Shown: piece by piece, positions 1-11,206 of the stretch
Layout of the letters: each line of letters starts with the position of its first letter
Position numbering within the stretch: position 1 is the stretch's first letter
Assembly: GCA_964019415.1 (NCBI GenBank)
Contig: OZ025871.1
Location: forward strand, 3,638,129 to 3,702,128
Source of the DNA: Ianthella basta
Taxonomy: Eukaryota > Porifera > Demospongiae > Verongiida > Ianthellidae
DNA length: 64,000 bases
Direction of reading: 5' to 3'
Translations under genes and position numbers: made by a program
The notes under the pieces: generated by a model
Database searches by the model: none
Told to the model about the DNA's origin: nothing
What the model saw: the letters and a program-made list of their open reading frames with translations, nothing else

Positions 1-1642
1 TAAGAAATAACATAAACAGTGATGCACTCAGCAGTTATCTGTGACCCACAAATGTGGCTTTGCAAGATAACATACCCTTTTAGCAAGAACCATGCAAACA
101 AGAAACAAATTTGCATATACAATTTACCTGATTACCTGACATTGGAGTATCCATTGATAGAGCGATAATTACATTTTTCTACCTAGCTACACCACACACA
201 CTACTAGCTGATAATGCATGACCATGCCATGGAAAAGAGCTTGCACAAGTAAAAGCTAGTGCAAGGAGCAGAAGCAAGTGGACAGTGCATGCACATGTGC
301 TGCACTGAGGGGAGGGGGGGGGGGGGGGGGGGCAACAAGCAAGGAGGTTGGTAGACACTACATCTCTATGATTAAAGCTTTGCAGGGAGGTTGGATTGAA
401 TTATTGCTAAGCATGTAAACCTATTTAAATCGATAATTAAGAGCAGCACCGAATATTGCTACTGATCTTCTTGATACAAGTATCAAGATTGGGTGGTACA
501 GCGCTGGCCCATATCTAAGCCTATACGGTCAAGTCGAAGGCGTTTCGACTATCCACAGGCTCACAACTCACTCTTGTGCTCCAGCGAGGTGTGTCTGCAG
601 AAAGCAAAGTAGAATGCAAGCGCCGAAGAAGCACTCGGCTACTCTCGCCATCCTCTCTTTTCGCTCCAGCGACGCAGGAAGTAAACAAATCGCGGTGTAC
701 GGACACAAAAGTCTGCCTTCTGCGCCGGCCCGCTCTAGATCTGACGTAGCCGCTGGCTGTAAAGGAGTGCGGTGGTGATGATCCTATGCGAAACTCCTAG
801 TATGATCACAGTTCTGGTGAGATAGCGTTTCGAATCCAGTTATAACGGGCTAAAGGTGGCTAACACGTCGACGTCATAGCCATTAATATGGCTTCTGACG
901 CTGCTGTGTGTAATCAAATCTTGTAAACGTTTATGTCGCCTGCAGGCCCGTATATGCTGGGTGGTTCAGGGGCTTCAGAAGAACCCCCCACAGCACTGGA
1001 TAAGTTCCCACTGAAAACTCTACATTATAGTCCCATAAACTTATCATTCCATGTTAACTTCTAATACAAGTGCCTTTAGGTAGTAATGTTCAACTGAACA
1101 CTGCTCAGCAGCACTCATAGTATTGCACTGTGTTCCACTTTGGCTGGAAAAGAACTCCCCATTTTCTGACCAGGCTACGGGCCTGGCCTGCGGGTTTCAG
1201 GGATGACTGCTAACTGCAGGGCATGAGCCATGGGAGCCACCTGCAGCGAACTACATAACATGACTTCGAATCCATGACTAGACCAGGTGTGTGCACTGCA
1301 TGGGAAACTAGCTGCTGCACCAATTAGTCTAGCTCTCCTCTGTCACGCAGGTGATGACCTTGGGAGAATCACCTATCTTAGCACTCATCGTATGTAAGTA
1401 AGAGCCATTCTCTATAATGTGTACGAGCTGTACAAGTAGCCATCCAGTCTTTGCCTGTGAGTTGGTAGTTGCTACATAACTGAAAACTCCATTTGAATTA
1501 CAATCCCTTACACCGTTTACAATCAGTGTCCACAGTGTTGCAAGTGAATACAGTGGAATAATTATGTAATGTACATAACTCGGGAAGAGGCTTAGGAGGC
1601 TATAGCTAGCTCTGTGTATAGCACAGACTGCACTTATCCACA
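1..1642. other. Gene-free left flank
   Basis: No open frame here shows a recognisable domain, and no exon with good splice sites is evident. A G19 homopolymer lies at 314-332. The 490-780 stretch is richer in CG dinucleotides than its surroundings and could be a promoter or 5' exon of a gene pointing out of the window, but nothing decides this. Confidence 0.4.
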
Positions 1643-1692
1643 CTAATATTATTGTCCACACTATAATATTATTGTCCACACTATAATATTAT
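1643..1692. repeat. Short AT-rich tandem repeat
   Basis: About 20-21 bases with the core TATTATTGTCCACACTATAA are repeated twice in direct tandem, with a partial third copy. It is a small local duplication with no coding content. Confidence 0.6.
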
Positions 1693-1856
1693 GCTTGGCC
1701 ATGCAGGTACTAATGCTAGTTGGGCTAAAGCACATCAAAACCAGAGGATACGCAGCAACTCTCGAATTTGGTGCAGCACAGAAGGAACAGTCTGTCCACT
1801 CCCACCATGCATAATTACATGCACCAGCACAAGTTGCTGATCTCGAGGGCAACCAT

Positions 1857-2193
1857 CACCAGTGCAAGTAGAGTGTTTAGGTTAGTTGATGGAAGGAAAA
1901 TGCCACCAGTGTAAGCTGCAGGTCAGGGAGACCAAGCACCAGCATTAAACGGCATGCAGAGGGGAACCACCTGAATATGACTGTTGGTGCTAGTTGATGG
2001 AAGAAACACCACCAGGGTAAGTTGCTGCAGTCAAGGGAACCAGGCACCAGCAGCGATCAGTGCAAGTCAGGACAAGATGCAGCAACAACATGCAACTTGC
2101 AGATGGGCACTCATGTGTAAGTTGCATGTTGTTGCTGTATCCTGCTCCAACTTGCGCTAATCAATGCTGGCATACACTCTACTTGCACTGGTG
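1857..2193. mobile_element. Miniature inverted-repeat element, about 337 bp
   Basis: A 20-base sequence, CACCAGTGCAAGTAGAGTGT, at 1857-1876 reappears in inverted orientation at 2174-2193. Inside are two diverged direct copies of a block beginning TAGTTGATGGAAG (near 1882 and 1990) and an inner hairpin of about 30-base arms around 2065-2149 (core AAGTTGCATGTTGTTGCTG). There is no coding capacity. Terminal inverted repeats, small size and internal hairpin fit a non-autonomous DNA transposon; the superfamily cannot be named because no clear target duplication is seen. Confidence 0.6.
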
Positions 2194-2388
2194 GTCCTGA
2201 ATTATACGTATACATTCTCATGTCTTAACCAGTGGTATTCATATAAATTTTCTTCACACTGTATGAAATGTAATTAATAACAAACATGAAGTACAAACAC
2301 AAATACACCAATTACATAGTAATTCATATAATACTACTGTATTACTCGTTCAAATCACACAATGGCGGTTTGGTTCGAACAGAAGAGT

Positions 2389-3228
2389 TTAGAAAACCTG
2401 CACACGCTTGTTCCCACAATCAGCTACATACACCAGCCCATTGTTATCAATACATATCCCCAAAGGCTCATCAAACTTTCCCAGTTCAGAGCCTTTCTGT
2501 CCAAATTCATGAACCAATTCCCCTTCCAATGTATACACCATTACGGTGCGGGACCAGCGTGAGGTCATCAACAAATGATTGTCACCAGTGGCAGTAATGT
2601 AGAATGGGTCATGCTTGGTCTTGAACTCTCTCTGAAAGTCTCCCTCTTTAGACCACACACTCACTTTCCTCCCTTCATCAGTAACATACACAAAGCCATC
2701 TGAACCAAAGGCTACATCTCGAGGTCCATTAAAGCACCCTGGACGAGTTCCTCTGACACCAAAAGCATGCAGAAACCTGCCATCTTCATTGTGAACAGTG
2801 ACAGAGTGGTTGTCGTGATCACAGATATACAGCAAACCTTCTGGGCTGACGCATACACCCCAAGGGCACTTAAGCAAATCACATTGCCGGCCTGCATAAG
2901 AAATGGTCTGAAGGAGTTCATCGTCTTGTGACAGCTTGATTACACTATTCTGAGTTGTAGTACACACATTCCCCTTCAGATCAAATGAAATACCGAACCA
3001 ATCATTTCTAAAGAAAGCCGCAAGAACATTTCCAAGCTTGCCTCTTCCAATGGACTTCACCATACCTTTCTTTGGGACAAGATGAATAACCCTCTTTCCT
3101 GCATCCACCACAGCTAGGAGGCCATCACCATTCACTGCCACTGCTTTATACAAGTCACCCCCGGGATTGTGTTGGATAACCTTACGGCATGTTCCAAGCT
3201 CCTTCCAGTTTCTGGTAGGGCGCTTCTC
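2389..3228 (-). CDS. NHL-repeat beta-propeller protein, C-terminal exon
   Basis: This exon gives 279 residues plus stop and opens after a minus-strand acceptor (CCTGCAG, exon from 3228). The protein has several blade-like NHL repeats. Examples are the stretch containing CPWGVCVSPEGLLYICD, then GPRDVAFGSDGFVYVTDEG, and a last repeat, EPLGICIDNNGLVYVADCGN. NHL propellers mediate protein, RNA or ligand binding and are typical of TRIM/LIN-41 proteins, but no RING or B-box is present here. The exon begins in phase 0 and has no good ATG, so it is not a complete gene. The next same-strand exon with a matching phase-0 donor is the kinase/coiled-coil exon ending at 11207, so a kinase-NHL protein is the favoured model. 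A separate NHL gene with undetected small 5' exons is the alternative. Confidence 0.75.
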   Translation of the reverse strand, partial: EKRPTRNWKELGTCRKVIQHNPGGDLYKAVAVNGDGLLAVVDAGKRVIHLVPKKGMVKSIGRGKLGNVLAAFFRNDWFGISFDLKGNVCTTTQNSVIKLSQDDELLQTISYAGRQCDLLKCPWGVCVSPEGLLYICDHDNHSVTVHNEDGRFLHAFGVRGTRPGCFNGPRDVAFGSDGFVYVTDEGRKVSVWSKEGDFQREFKTKHDPFYITATGDNHLLMTSRWSRTVMVYTLEGELVHEFGQKGSELGKFDEPLGICIDNNGLVYVADCGNKRVQVF

Positions 3229-3923
3229 CTGCAGGTAACACAGTAGTAGTGCATAATTACATGATTCGAGGTAGGTATGTCGTACTGTATATGTAAGTCT
3301 TTGTGGGTCAGTGCATGATCACAGTCATGTAACAAAAAAAAGAAGTTTCTTCTTTCCCCAGGACACTTACATACAGTGATGGCTGTGTTATATTTTAAGC
3401 AAACTAACACATATCTCTGTGACATGCCCCTGAAGACGATTGGCTACAGTCAGACCACAGACAGTTTACGCATCTTAGAAGAGGCCAAAGGAAGGTACCA
3501 AAAAGTTTATCAGGACAAAGCCAAAATTGGGCAGTAATGGCACTGATAATCAGATATAACTACGACATCGATATTGTACAACTTCAGCACCTAAACAGGT
3601 CTGACCCTACTGCCAACCAGGGACTGACTCGGTTTGTTAATTTGGGTTCAACTTGCACACTAACAAGGGTATAACTCATCAGAATCTGCTGTGATAACCT
3701 TGCATCGCATACATAATATAATTACTACAATTCCTATACTATTATTATTAATTTCTTCTTTATTTTACGCCATACCAATTGTTGCATATTAATTATTACT
3801 AGAAATAATAAAAATAACAACAATAAATATTTTTCTACAAAAAAGTAAGGATGTAAGGATGGCATAAAAAGGACAGAATCTAGTAAATGCTGCTACACAA
3901 TGAAGCCTTAACAATGGTCCCTA

Positions 3924-4311
3924 GGGTGCGGCATCGAAATTCGGCCGCCATGTTAGTTCAGATGCCTGTTCTCTGGAGCCAAACGCAGCTGGGGCATCAA
4001 ACTTGCTCTGCATCGAGGACGAGTGGCTGTCACTTTGGTCTGTATAGGAGACGATTGTAGCTGCTACCGTTGTCACACCAGGCGGTCGAGAACGATCTGT
4101 CCGAAGTAACATTACTTCGTACGAATGGCATCACAATTCGGACGGCTGCTGTTTCATCGCGGAAACGCTTGTGTTCGAGCGGTTGATGTGGTGAGTATGA
4201 AGCCTCATCTTTGCCCTACCTACAGCAGCATGCCTAAGCTAAGGCATTCTACCACCGCGCGATGGCGCTTTGCGACAGTTGGCTGGGTGGGGGGATCACA
4301 ATTCGGACGCC
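3924..4311 (+). repeat. Left terminal inverted repeat of pogo-like element
   Basis: It matches 7209-7597 in inverted orientation over nearly its full length. Three spaced copies of a subterminal motif close to GGCATCACAATTCGGACGGC lie at 3930-3949, 4127-4146 and 4293-4312, with mirror copies in the right repeat. They are likely transposase-binding sites, by analogy with other long-TIR mariner relatives (inference). Confidence 0.85.
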
Positions 4312-4824
4312 CACGCTACGGAAATCCAATCACGTAAGTTCAAATTTTGCGACTTTTCGACCAGGAAGATAATTGCTTTTGACCGGTGTCTGTTCGTTGT
4401 GATCTGCGGCGTTGTCCAAGCTCTTGATCGTGCTACATATCATATATACGACTGTATATATCGTCCTCTGCAGGTATGCTAAACGGTGTTGTGGAATTAC
4501 ATGTATGGCTTTGTTTTCCAGACGTGATTGTGCAACGCATACGCAACATTTGGGCCCCCGTGCAGCTCCTAGACATCAATCATGCATCTACAATACCTGG
4601 TGCAAAAGGTCCAAGGGCACAGATTGAAGAAGACCATAAAATTGGAGATGCATTGTGTGTGTAACCATAATTATTACAACCAGGAGCGCTCCTGTTACAA
4701 CATGCAAATCACATGTTTACACAATCAGACCACAGTTATGACTCCAGTACAATAAGCACAACACCAAGAAACTTAATGGTAAAGATGTCAAAAGAAAATA
4801 CTGGCGTTTTCTCCCTGTAGAGCC

Positions 4825-7000
4825 ATGGCATCCTCGGTGCCAATCTATCATGGCCAAGTCAGACCTTTGCAAGCACGTTTCGTCCGATCCTCTGGTAGGT
4901 CTCGTGTGGCAGTGCCAAGTGTGTCAGCCCCTGATCGCCTGCTGTCTTACCGCAACTACGATGACCAGAAATTGGTCAGTGCTGTGGAAGCAGTTCAGCG
5001 GGGGATGAGCATCCGCCGAGCCTGTGAGGAGTATGGAGTGCCGAAGTCCACGCTGCATGACAAGGTGTCAGGGAAGACTGGGCTCAATGCGAAATCTGGT
5101 TCTCAGAGGAAGCTTTTAAGTGACGAGGAGGAGAGCAGACTAGCTGCTTTCCTTTGTGAGTGTGCTGCTTTCCTTTGTGAGTGTGCTGCTATAGGATACG
5201 TGAAATCACGTAAAGACGTCCTGGCCATTGCACAGCAAATTGTAAATTAGCACCATCCTGAAAGTCAACCTGAGGTGAGCAAAGGATGGTGGGACTCCTT
5301 CAAGAGGAGACATCCAGAGCTCACACTCAGGCACTCGGAAGCACTATCTTATGCCAGGGCAGCCGCAAACAACCTTGAGGCAATCCAGAAGTATTTCAAT
5401 CTCCTGCAGCAAACCCTGCAAGAGAACGGCCTCACCCACAAGCTGCACAGATTTTTAACTGTGATGAGAGTGGGCTACCTCTTACACACAAGCCTCCTAA
5501 GGTGGTTGCGAAGGTTGGGCAGAAGCACCCATATGCTGTCACTAGTGGCGACAAGGCTCAAATCACCATTCTAGCTTGTGGGAATGTGGCAGGCTATTGC
5601 ATACCACCAATGGTGATTTTCAACAGAAAATCACTGAACCCAGATTGGGCAATTGGTGAGGTGCCGGGCACCTTAATGGCCTATCAGACAGCGGCTGGCT
5701 TGATACAGAGTTGTTCGACGAGTGGTTCAAGAACCACTTTCTGCACCATGCACCACCAACCCGACCCCTTCTCCTCCTGCTGGACGGCCACTCTTCGCAC
5801 TATCAGCCTGAGCTGATACAAGCAGCTGCCACCGAAGGCGTAATAATCTTCTGCCTTCCTCCCCACACTACCCACCTGCTGCAGCCACTTGACAACTGCA
5901 CATTTGGCTCACTCAAGCAGCATTGGGGTGAAGAGTGCCAGAAGTATTGCGCACGAAACCCGGGAAAGGTTGTGACCTGGTACAACTTTTCCGGCATATT
6001 CAGCTCAGCCTGGTTACAAGACATGTCTATGGCCAACATAATAGGCAGCTTTAAGCATGCAGGCATCTACCCTCCAAATAGGCAAGCTGTGCTATCACAG
6101 CTCCCTAGTTCATCAAAGGAAGATAGTGCTTCCCAACATCACCCACCTGCTCCTTTGCCTTTTGTGCCTTTCTGCACTCCATGCCACTCCTCGTCTCCCC
6201 GGCACGAATTGCCGACTATTGCAGCAGTGCAGCCCAGCACGCAACTGAGTACACCAACCACAGGCACTACTTCGAGCATGGGGACAGCACTCCCCACACA
6301 CACGCCTAGTCTTCTGCCTAGCAATTCTACATTTACAACGGCAGAAGTGAGGCGTTACAAGAGGAGGCTAGCCGAGGGTTATGATCTCCCAGACCCCAGA
6401 TATTCACAGTGGGTATCCACCTTGCCACCAAGATCAACAAGCAGCAGCACTGTCCAACCGCGTGAGTACTCCAATGATGGTTACAGACCAGTATCATCTT
6501 TGGATAGGATCCTCCGCCCACCGACGCCACCGGCAGAGAAAAAGAGTGGGACATACACAAAAGGTGCCCGCGTCTTGACCAGCGAGGAGTGTATCCAGGA
6601 AGCACTAGAGAAGCAAGAGAAGAAGAAGAAGAAAGAAGAGGAGAAGCAACTGAAAGCAGAAGAAAGGAAGAGAAAGGCAGAAGAGAAGCAGAAACTGTTA
6701 GAAGAGAGGCAGAAGAAGAAGGAGGAGAAACAGAGGCAGAAAGCAGATGCAGAGGCACTAAGGAGAAGACAAAACCAGATTGATGAAATTCCAGATCCAT
6801 CGCTGAATCCATTGCAGAGTTCCATTCGACAATCAGCTGAAACAGCTTGTGAAGTCAAAGCTTGCCAGCATTCCAGGGCCACACGCTGGGTCCAGTGTGG
6901 CCAGTGTAAAAGATGGCGCCATTGCATCTGCGCTGGGGTTAGCTATAAGAGGGTGAGCTCCAAGTCTTTTACTTGTGCTGCATGTACTTCAGTTGTTTGA
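4825..7000 (+). pseudogene. Broken pogo/Tigger-type transposase with C-terminal zinc finger
   Basis: From the first ATG the product shows an HTH_psq domain (core SIRRACEEYGVPKSTLHDKV), then a CENP-B/Tc5-type HTH (SKGWWDSFKRRHPELTLR). DDE catalytic blocks follow: CDESGLPL in a shifted frame near 5465, LLLLLDGHSSHY, and CLPPHTTHLLQPLDN. Then come a proline/threonine-rich linker, a K/E-rich coiled coil (about 6590-6790) and a Cys/His cluster, CGQCKRWRHCICAG...CAAC, resembling a PHD-like finger. Visible damage: an in-frame TAG at 5248-5250 where a Gln would fit, frame changes near 5455 and near 5675, and a 21-bp tandem duplication (5148-5189) that repeats AAFLCEC. Pogo-group transposases cut at TA dinucleotides, matching the element ends. 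Confidence 0.88.
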
Positions 7001-7208
7001 ACCACCATTTCTTTTTGCTTGTATAATTAGCTGACTCAGCATGTGCCATATTAAATGTTATCTGACAGCTGATACACAGTCAATTTGCAACTCACGGGTT
7101 TACTTTACTGTCAGACGATAGGCCCCGTCGAAGAACAAGTGAACAAACATAAAACAGGCACTCTCCCGTGTCCGACGACTCTCAGAAAGCGAATATACGC
7201 TATCGCGC

Positions 7209-7597
7209 AGGTGTCCGAATTGTGATCCCCCCACCCAGCCAACTGTCGCAAAGCGCCATCGCGCAGTGGTAGAATGCCTTAGCTTAGGCATGTTGCTGTA
7301 GGTAGGGCAAAGATGAGGCTTCATACTCACCACATCAACTGCTCGAACACAAGCGTTTCCGCGATGAAACAGCAGCCGTCCGAATAATGATGCCATTCGT
7401 ACAAAGTAATGTTACTTCGGACAGATCGTTCTCGACCGCCTGGTGTGACAACAGTAGCAGCTGCAATCGTCTCCTATACAGACCAAAGTGACAGCCACTC
7501 GTCCTCGATACAGAGCAAGTTTGACGCCCCAGCTGCTTTTGGCTCCAGAGAACAGGCGGCCGAACTAACATGGCGGCCGAATTCCGATGCCGCACCC
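7209..7597 (-). repeat. Right terminal inverted repeat of pogo-like element
   Basis: Inverted partner of 3924-4311. It carries the mirror motifs near 7209-7228, 7371-7395 and 7572-7592. A (GAA)n microsatellite at about 7655-7682 lies just outside the element. Confidence 0.85.
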
Positions 7598-7779
7598 TAC
7601 ATGCAAGAATGTAGCACCATCCTTACTCATTGTGGTTCGTTCGCTACTGCTGTTGAAGAAGAAGAAGAAGAAGAAGAAGAAGACAAAAAAGGAAAAATAT
7701 CGAGGTCATTTTCGGCCGGAGCGTGTGCTTTCGCCGGGAAGTAAGGTTAGTCCTACGTTGTACATATGCAACAGATGCT

Positions 7780-7875
7780 TCCTCTTGGGTAGCCTTCTTC
7801 GCTGGTTTTCAGCCCTAAACGGCGATAGGGCTACTCTTTGTTTGTGTTACAGCATACAACCAACCACTGCCATTC
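7780..7875 (+). repeat. Dispersed direct repeat, copy 1
   Basis: A block running from GGGTAGCC through TTACAGCATA is found again at 10820-10917 in the same orientation with moderate divergence. It is non-coding and probably a fragment of a mobile element family. Confidence 0.55.
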
Positions 7876-8039
7876 CTACATAGCTAACACTACCATGCTG
7901 TCTGATACCATTCTCAAACAAGGGTTAGTTAGTTGATGTTGCTTCTTAAAACGATCCTGATTCAACATACATGTATGCAATAAAGCAGGTAACACAGCAC
8001 ATTATCATGAATAACACCATTTAACCAGGTTCAACCTGG

Positions 8040-8345
8040 TTACGAAAGTGTGAAAGCAAGAGCAGAACAAGAACAAACTTGGAATGAGTGTGATGTTTGC
8101 ACTTTGCTGTCAAAGTGGCTGGAGAATGGCATACAATGACAGCTGTTCGGGCAGGGAATGTGCAGACCCACAAAGAGATTGCTGATGAGGTGTACAGGCA
8201 GGGCTTTGATAATGACTACAAACAGTGCTGCAAGAAGATTGTTCAAGAAGCACTACACAACTACTACAGAAAAAGCCAATGCAAAGCATACGCAGAAGCA
8301 CTGGCATGCATAGAACTAGACGACAACTTGGGAGGATGCTGACAT
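8040..8345 (+). pseudogene. Myb/SANT-like (trihelix) DNA-binding domain remnant
   Basis: Two adjoining frames together resemble a Myb_DNA-bind_4 (trihelix) domain. The first holds TWNECDVCTLLSKWLENGIQ, with the spaced tryptophans of helix 1. The second, from about 8097, holds HKEIADEVYRQGFDNDYKQC followed by KKIVQEALHNYYRK, matching helices 2 and 3. They are separated by a stop/frameshift near 8130-8160. Such domains accompany Harbinger/PIF transposons (as the MADF/Myb partner) and have been domesticated into host factors. No transposase is adjacent, so the origin is open. Confidence 0.55.
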
Positions 8346-8994
8346 CAACTGCAGATGGCTGTTACAATTCACAGTGTAATCGAAAGCAGAGCTGTGGAAA
8401 ATTCTCTAATCTGCTGTTGGACATGTGTGACCTTGCAGACACTGCATGAAGATGAACAAGGGGCATCGAGTGGATAGCATCACAGACTTCAGGGGCACAA
8501 GTGGGGAATAGCAAGTGGCTCCAGGAACTGGCAGTATGGAGCAACTACCACTGCTGGACCATACTTATAACCAAGATGGACAGGCTGGAGCTAGACGTCC
8601 AACAAAGATACATTCCTAGAAGCTCAGGAAGAGTATAGGAATGATGAGCGCATGCATTTAGAACACAAGATGGTTGTATGGTAAGCCAAGCCATCACCAA
8701 AGGATGACGAAGTGGAAGTGCGGTTCATGTACAGCCTTAAGTAAGCATGGCTGACATCAAAGTGGTTATAAAATTATTTATAGGTAAGTGCAGATGACTA
8801 TGTAGTTTAGCTGCATAGCAGATGATATGACATACAAGCATATTTCTCAGTTCTTACAATGAATGCAATTTAAAACTATCTGCACAGGTAGCAACGGAGG
8901 ATTGCTGCTATAATGACAGTAGAGTTTAATTTGAACGTTTGCCGGCAAGGAATGAGATCTCCCACAATCAGAAGTCCTAGGAACTGACAATTAA

Positions 8995-9295
8995 AATGGC
9001 GTCTTGGACCGCAAAGAAAAAGGAAGCACTCTTTTCGACTGCAGAGCAGCTAGGTGAACACACCCCTCTAAGCTTATGTCCCCCTACTCCCTTAACTGGC
9101 ATGGCACGTATCAAGTCCACCAATGACCCATAGTGGAAGGGTCAATAATATAAAAATGACGTGTTGGCCCGCAGAGAACGGACGAAGGAATTGCGCTCTT
9201 TGGCCACAAGGCAACTAGGCAAACGGTACCCCTCTAAGAACATGCCCGCTCAGTCCCTCAACCGGCATGGAGCCTCTCGAGCTGATTCCTGCAAG
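8995..9295 (+). repeat. Diverged tandem duplication
   Basis: Two units of about 140 bp (near 8995-9130 and 9165-9295) share the order AAAATGRCGT...CCCCTCTAAG...GGCATGG. They are clearly related but diverged, and both carry stops. Likely an old local duplication of a mobile-element fragment. Confidence 0.5.
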
Positions 9296-9452
9296 GCGTC
9301 GATTTTATGAGGGAACAAACAAACTCACAAACTGAGATCCGGTGCATTATAGTAAGATTCGCGAAATTCACAAAATTATTGATTGCAAAACTTTTGTGAT
9401 ATACAGTAGTGGCTGGGTTCTACCTGCTGGGTTTCACAATATTTACAACAAA

Positions 9453-9627
9453 ATCCAGGATAGGGTACCAGGTGAGCTTGCTGAAGCCTCTGCCACTGCT
9501 ACAGGTAGTATAGTATGAACATGGTAACGATGAGCTATAGTGGTTTGGGTCAATTCAGAGAATAGTGCTGCGATTGGTCCCCTCCTGCACATAATTTTGT
9601 GCACGTGTCCTTGCAGCACAATGGTAC
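9453..9627 (+). repeat. 175-bp dispersed repeat, copy 1
   Basis: It matches 10271-10445 at high identity over 175 bp in the same orientation. Both copies begin ATCCAGG and end near ATGGTAC. GTACCA near the left end and TGGTAC at the right end form a very short inverted pair. There is no coding potential; it is probably a small non-autonomous element. Confidence 0.7.
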
Positions 9628-10270
9628 TATCCCTGAATTGTCGCAGCCTTATAGCAGCCATAAACCGACAAAATTTTGAATGGTCCTTGTACATAACAAG
9701 TACATGTACATGACTAATATATAAAGCCTAGTCAACAGTGGAATTAGAGAGAATGAAAATTCACACGAGTAGAGTACATACATTTGAACAAATTTTTCCT
9801 TGACCAAATTTAGAATGACAAATTTTACAGTGGATTCAGTAGCGATATTAAAGTATACATACTGTAGCAAACTTGTTCCCTCAGAACATGCCTACAGTGT
9901 GTGCTGTGGAAATGGGAATTCTTGAGCATGAACACAGCAGCCACTTCATTAAAGGACAGGACGTTTTGATCTGTGGAACCTATTCAGCAGTTAGAAATCA
10001 TAGCATAGCACAACTTGAATAAACAGGGTTATGGGAAGTTTGTCTTATCTGCTCAGAGCATTTAAAATGCTAGGGAATCAAATGACGTGCCAATAAAATG
10101 GTTGCCTTGCACAAAGGTTTAAGCATTCACTCCTTCAGAATCGTGTTGAGAAAGGTTTGATATGGAATGAGATGCAAAAGAAGTGAAAAACAACACTAAT
10201 TCACTTGATTTGTGCTACTAACGAAGGAAAACGTTTAGTAAAAAGGGCAGAGATAATAAAAGGCATCAAC

Positions 10271-10445
10271 ATCCAGGGTAGGGTACCAGGTGAGTTTGCT
10301 GAAGCCTCTGCCACTGTTACAAGTAGTATAGTATGAACATGGTAATGATGAGCTGTAGTGGTTTGGGTCAATTCAGAGAGTAGTGCTGTGATTGGTCCCC
10401 TCCTGCACGAAATTTTGTGCACGTGTCCTTGCAGCACGATGGTAC
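10271..10445 (+). repeat. 175-bp dispersed repeat, copy 2
   Basis: Second copy of the repeat at 9453-9627, with only scattered substitutions, which suggests fairly recent spread or duplication. Both copies lie in the proposed intron of the kinase-NHL gene. Confidence 0.7.
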
Positions 10446-10819
10446 AATTCTACTGAACTGGTGTAAAGCATCCAACGGCAAACTAGCTTCTGTCACAAAG
10501 CTTTGGTCCAGTCATGGCCAGAGTGTCTGGAGCAGTTCCCAACCCTAAATAATAAGTTACATAGTTGCACCAATAGTCATAAAAGTGTTTCAAGGATGAC
10601 CGGATTTTGTAATGAGGTACGTAACTAATAAGGTTGTCAAAGGGAAGAGAATATGCCAGAACCCCCAGTGTAACTCATACAGTTCACATACAGTTCATCC
10701 ACATACAACACATGAATCAAATTTAAAGTGCCCCAAGTGTGCCAGACTTTTACTACATGTAACTGCCCTATGTATACTGCCAGAAGAAGTGTAATAATAA
10801 GGATGGAGCAGTTAGTCAG

Positions 10820-10917
10820 TGTCTGCATTGGGTAGCCTTTTTGCTGGCTTTCAACTCAATACAGGAATAGTGCTCCGTTTCGCTATATTACAGCATATGA
10901 ATAACCACTACCATCCA
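10820..10917 (+). repeat. Dispersed direct repeat, copy 2
   Basis: Related to 7780-7875, sharing GGGTAGCC at the start and TTACAGCATA towards the end. Confidence 0.5.
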
Positions 10918-11206
10918 GGCCGGTAGGCTGGCTGGCAAATGGGGGGATCTCCTTTACTGCATGAGCGTTGCTGAACAGCTCATCTGACACCAAATAGTGC
11001 AAATCTGAGGGGCCAGCGGAACTCACCCAGTTATGCTGGGGGATTCATCTGAACCTCCCAATCTCCCCCACCATACAGGCCCACATCCCAACAGACAGCA
11101 TTACTGTGCTGTCTGAATTCTAATTACGAGACTATGGAGAATGCAAAAACCCAGCACACTATGTAGTACTGTAGTAGTGTGCACAAAGAAAAATGTATCA
11201 GCTCAC

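Larger units (their letters stand above)
3924..7597 (+). mobile_element. Pogo-like DNA transposon with long inverted repeats
   Basis: The element starts GGGTGCGGCATCG and ends with its inverse, CGATGCCGCACCC, with TA immediately outside each end. TA is the expected Tc1/mariner/pogo target duplication. The terminal inverted repeats are about 388 bp (3924-4311 and 7209-7597). Between them lies a plus-strand transposase remnant with HTH_psq and DDE regions. The element sits inside the proposed large intron of the minus-strand kinase-NHL gene. Its long repeats are still very similar, but the transposase frame is broken, so this copy is probably no longer autonomous. Confidence 0.9.

Noticed and set aside
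780-860. T-arm-like word (TTTCGAATCC) suggesting a tRNA gene
   Set aside because: No cloverleaf with acceptor, D and anticodon arms could be drawn around it.
6333-6927. Minus-strand Ser/Phe-rich frames opposite the transposase
   Set aside because: They mirror the K/E-rich coiled coil of the transposase on the other strand.
10612-10794. Frame with two CxxC-type pairs (CQNPQC, CPKC), possible zinc ribbon
   Set aside because: Only one short stretch, no start or splice support, and it lies among repeats.
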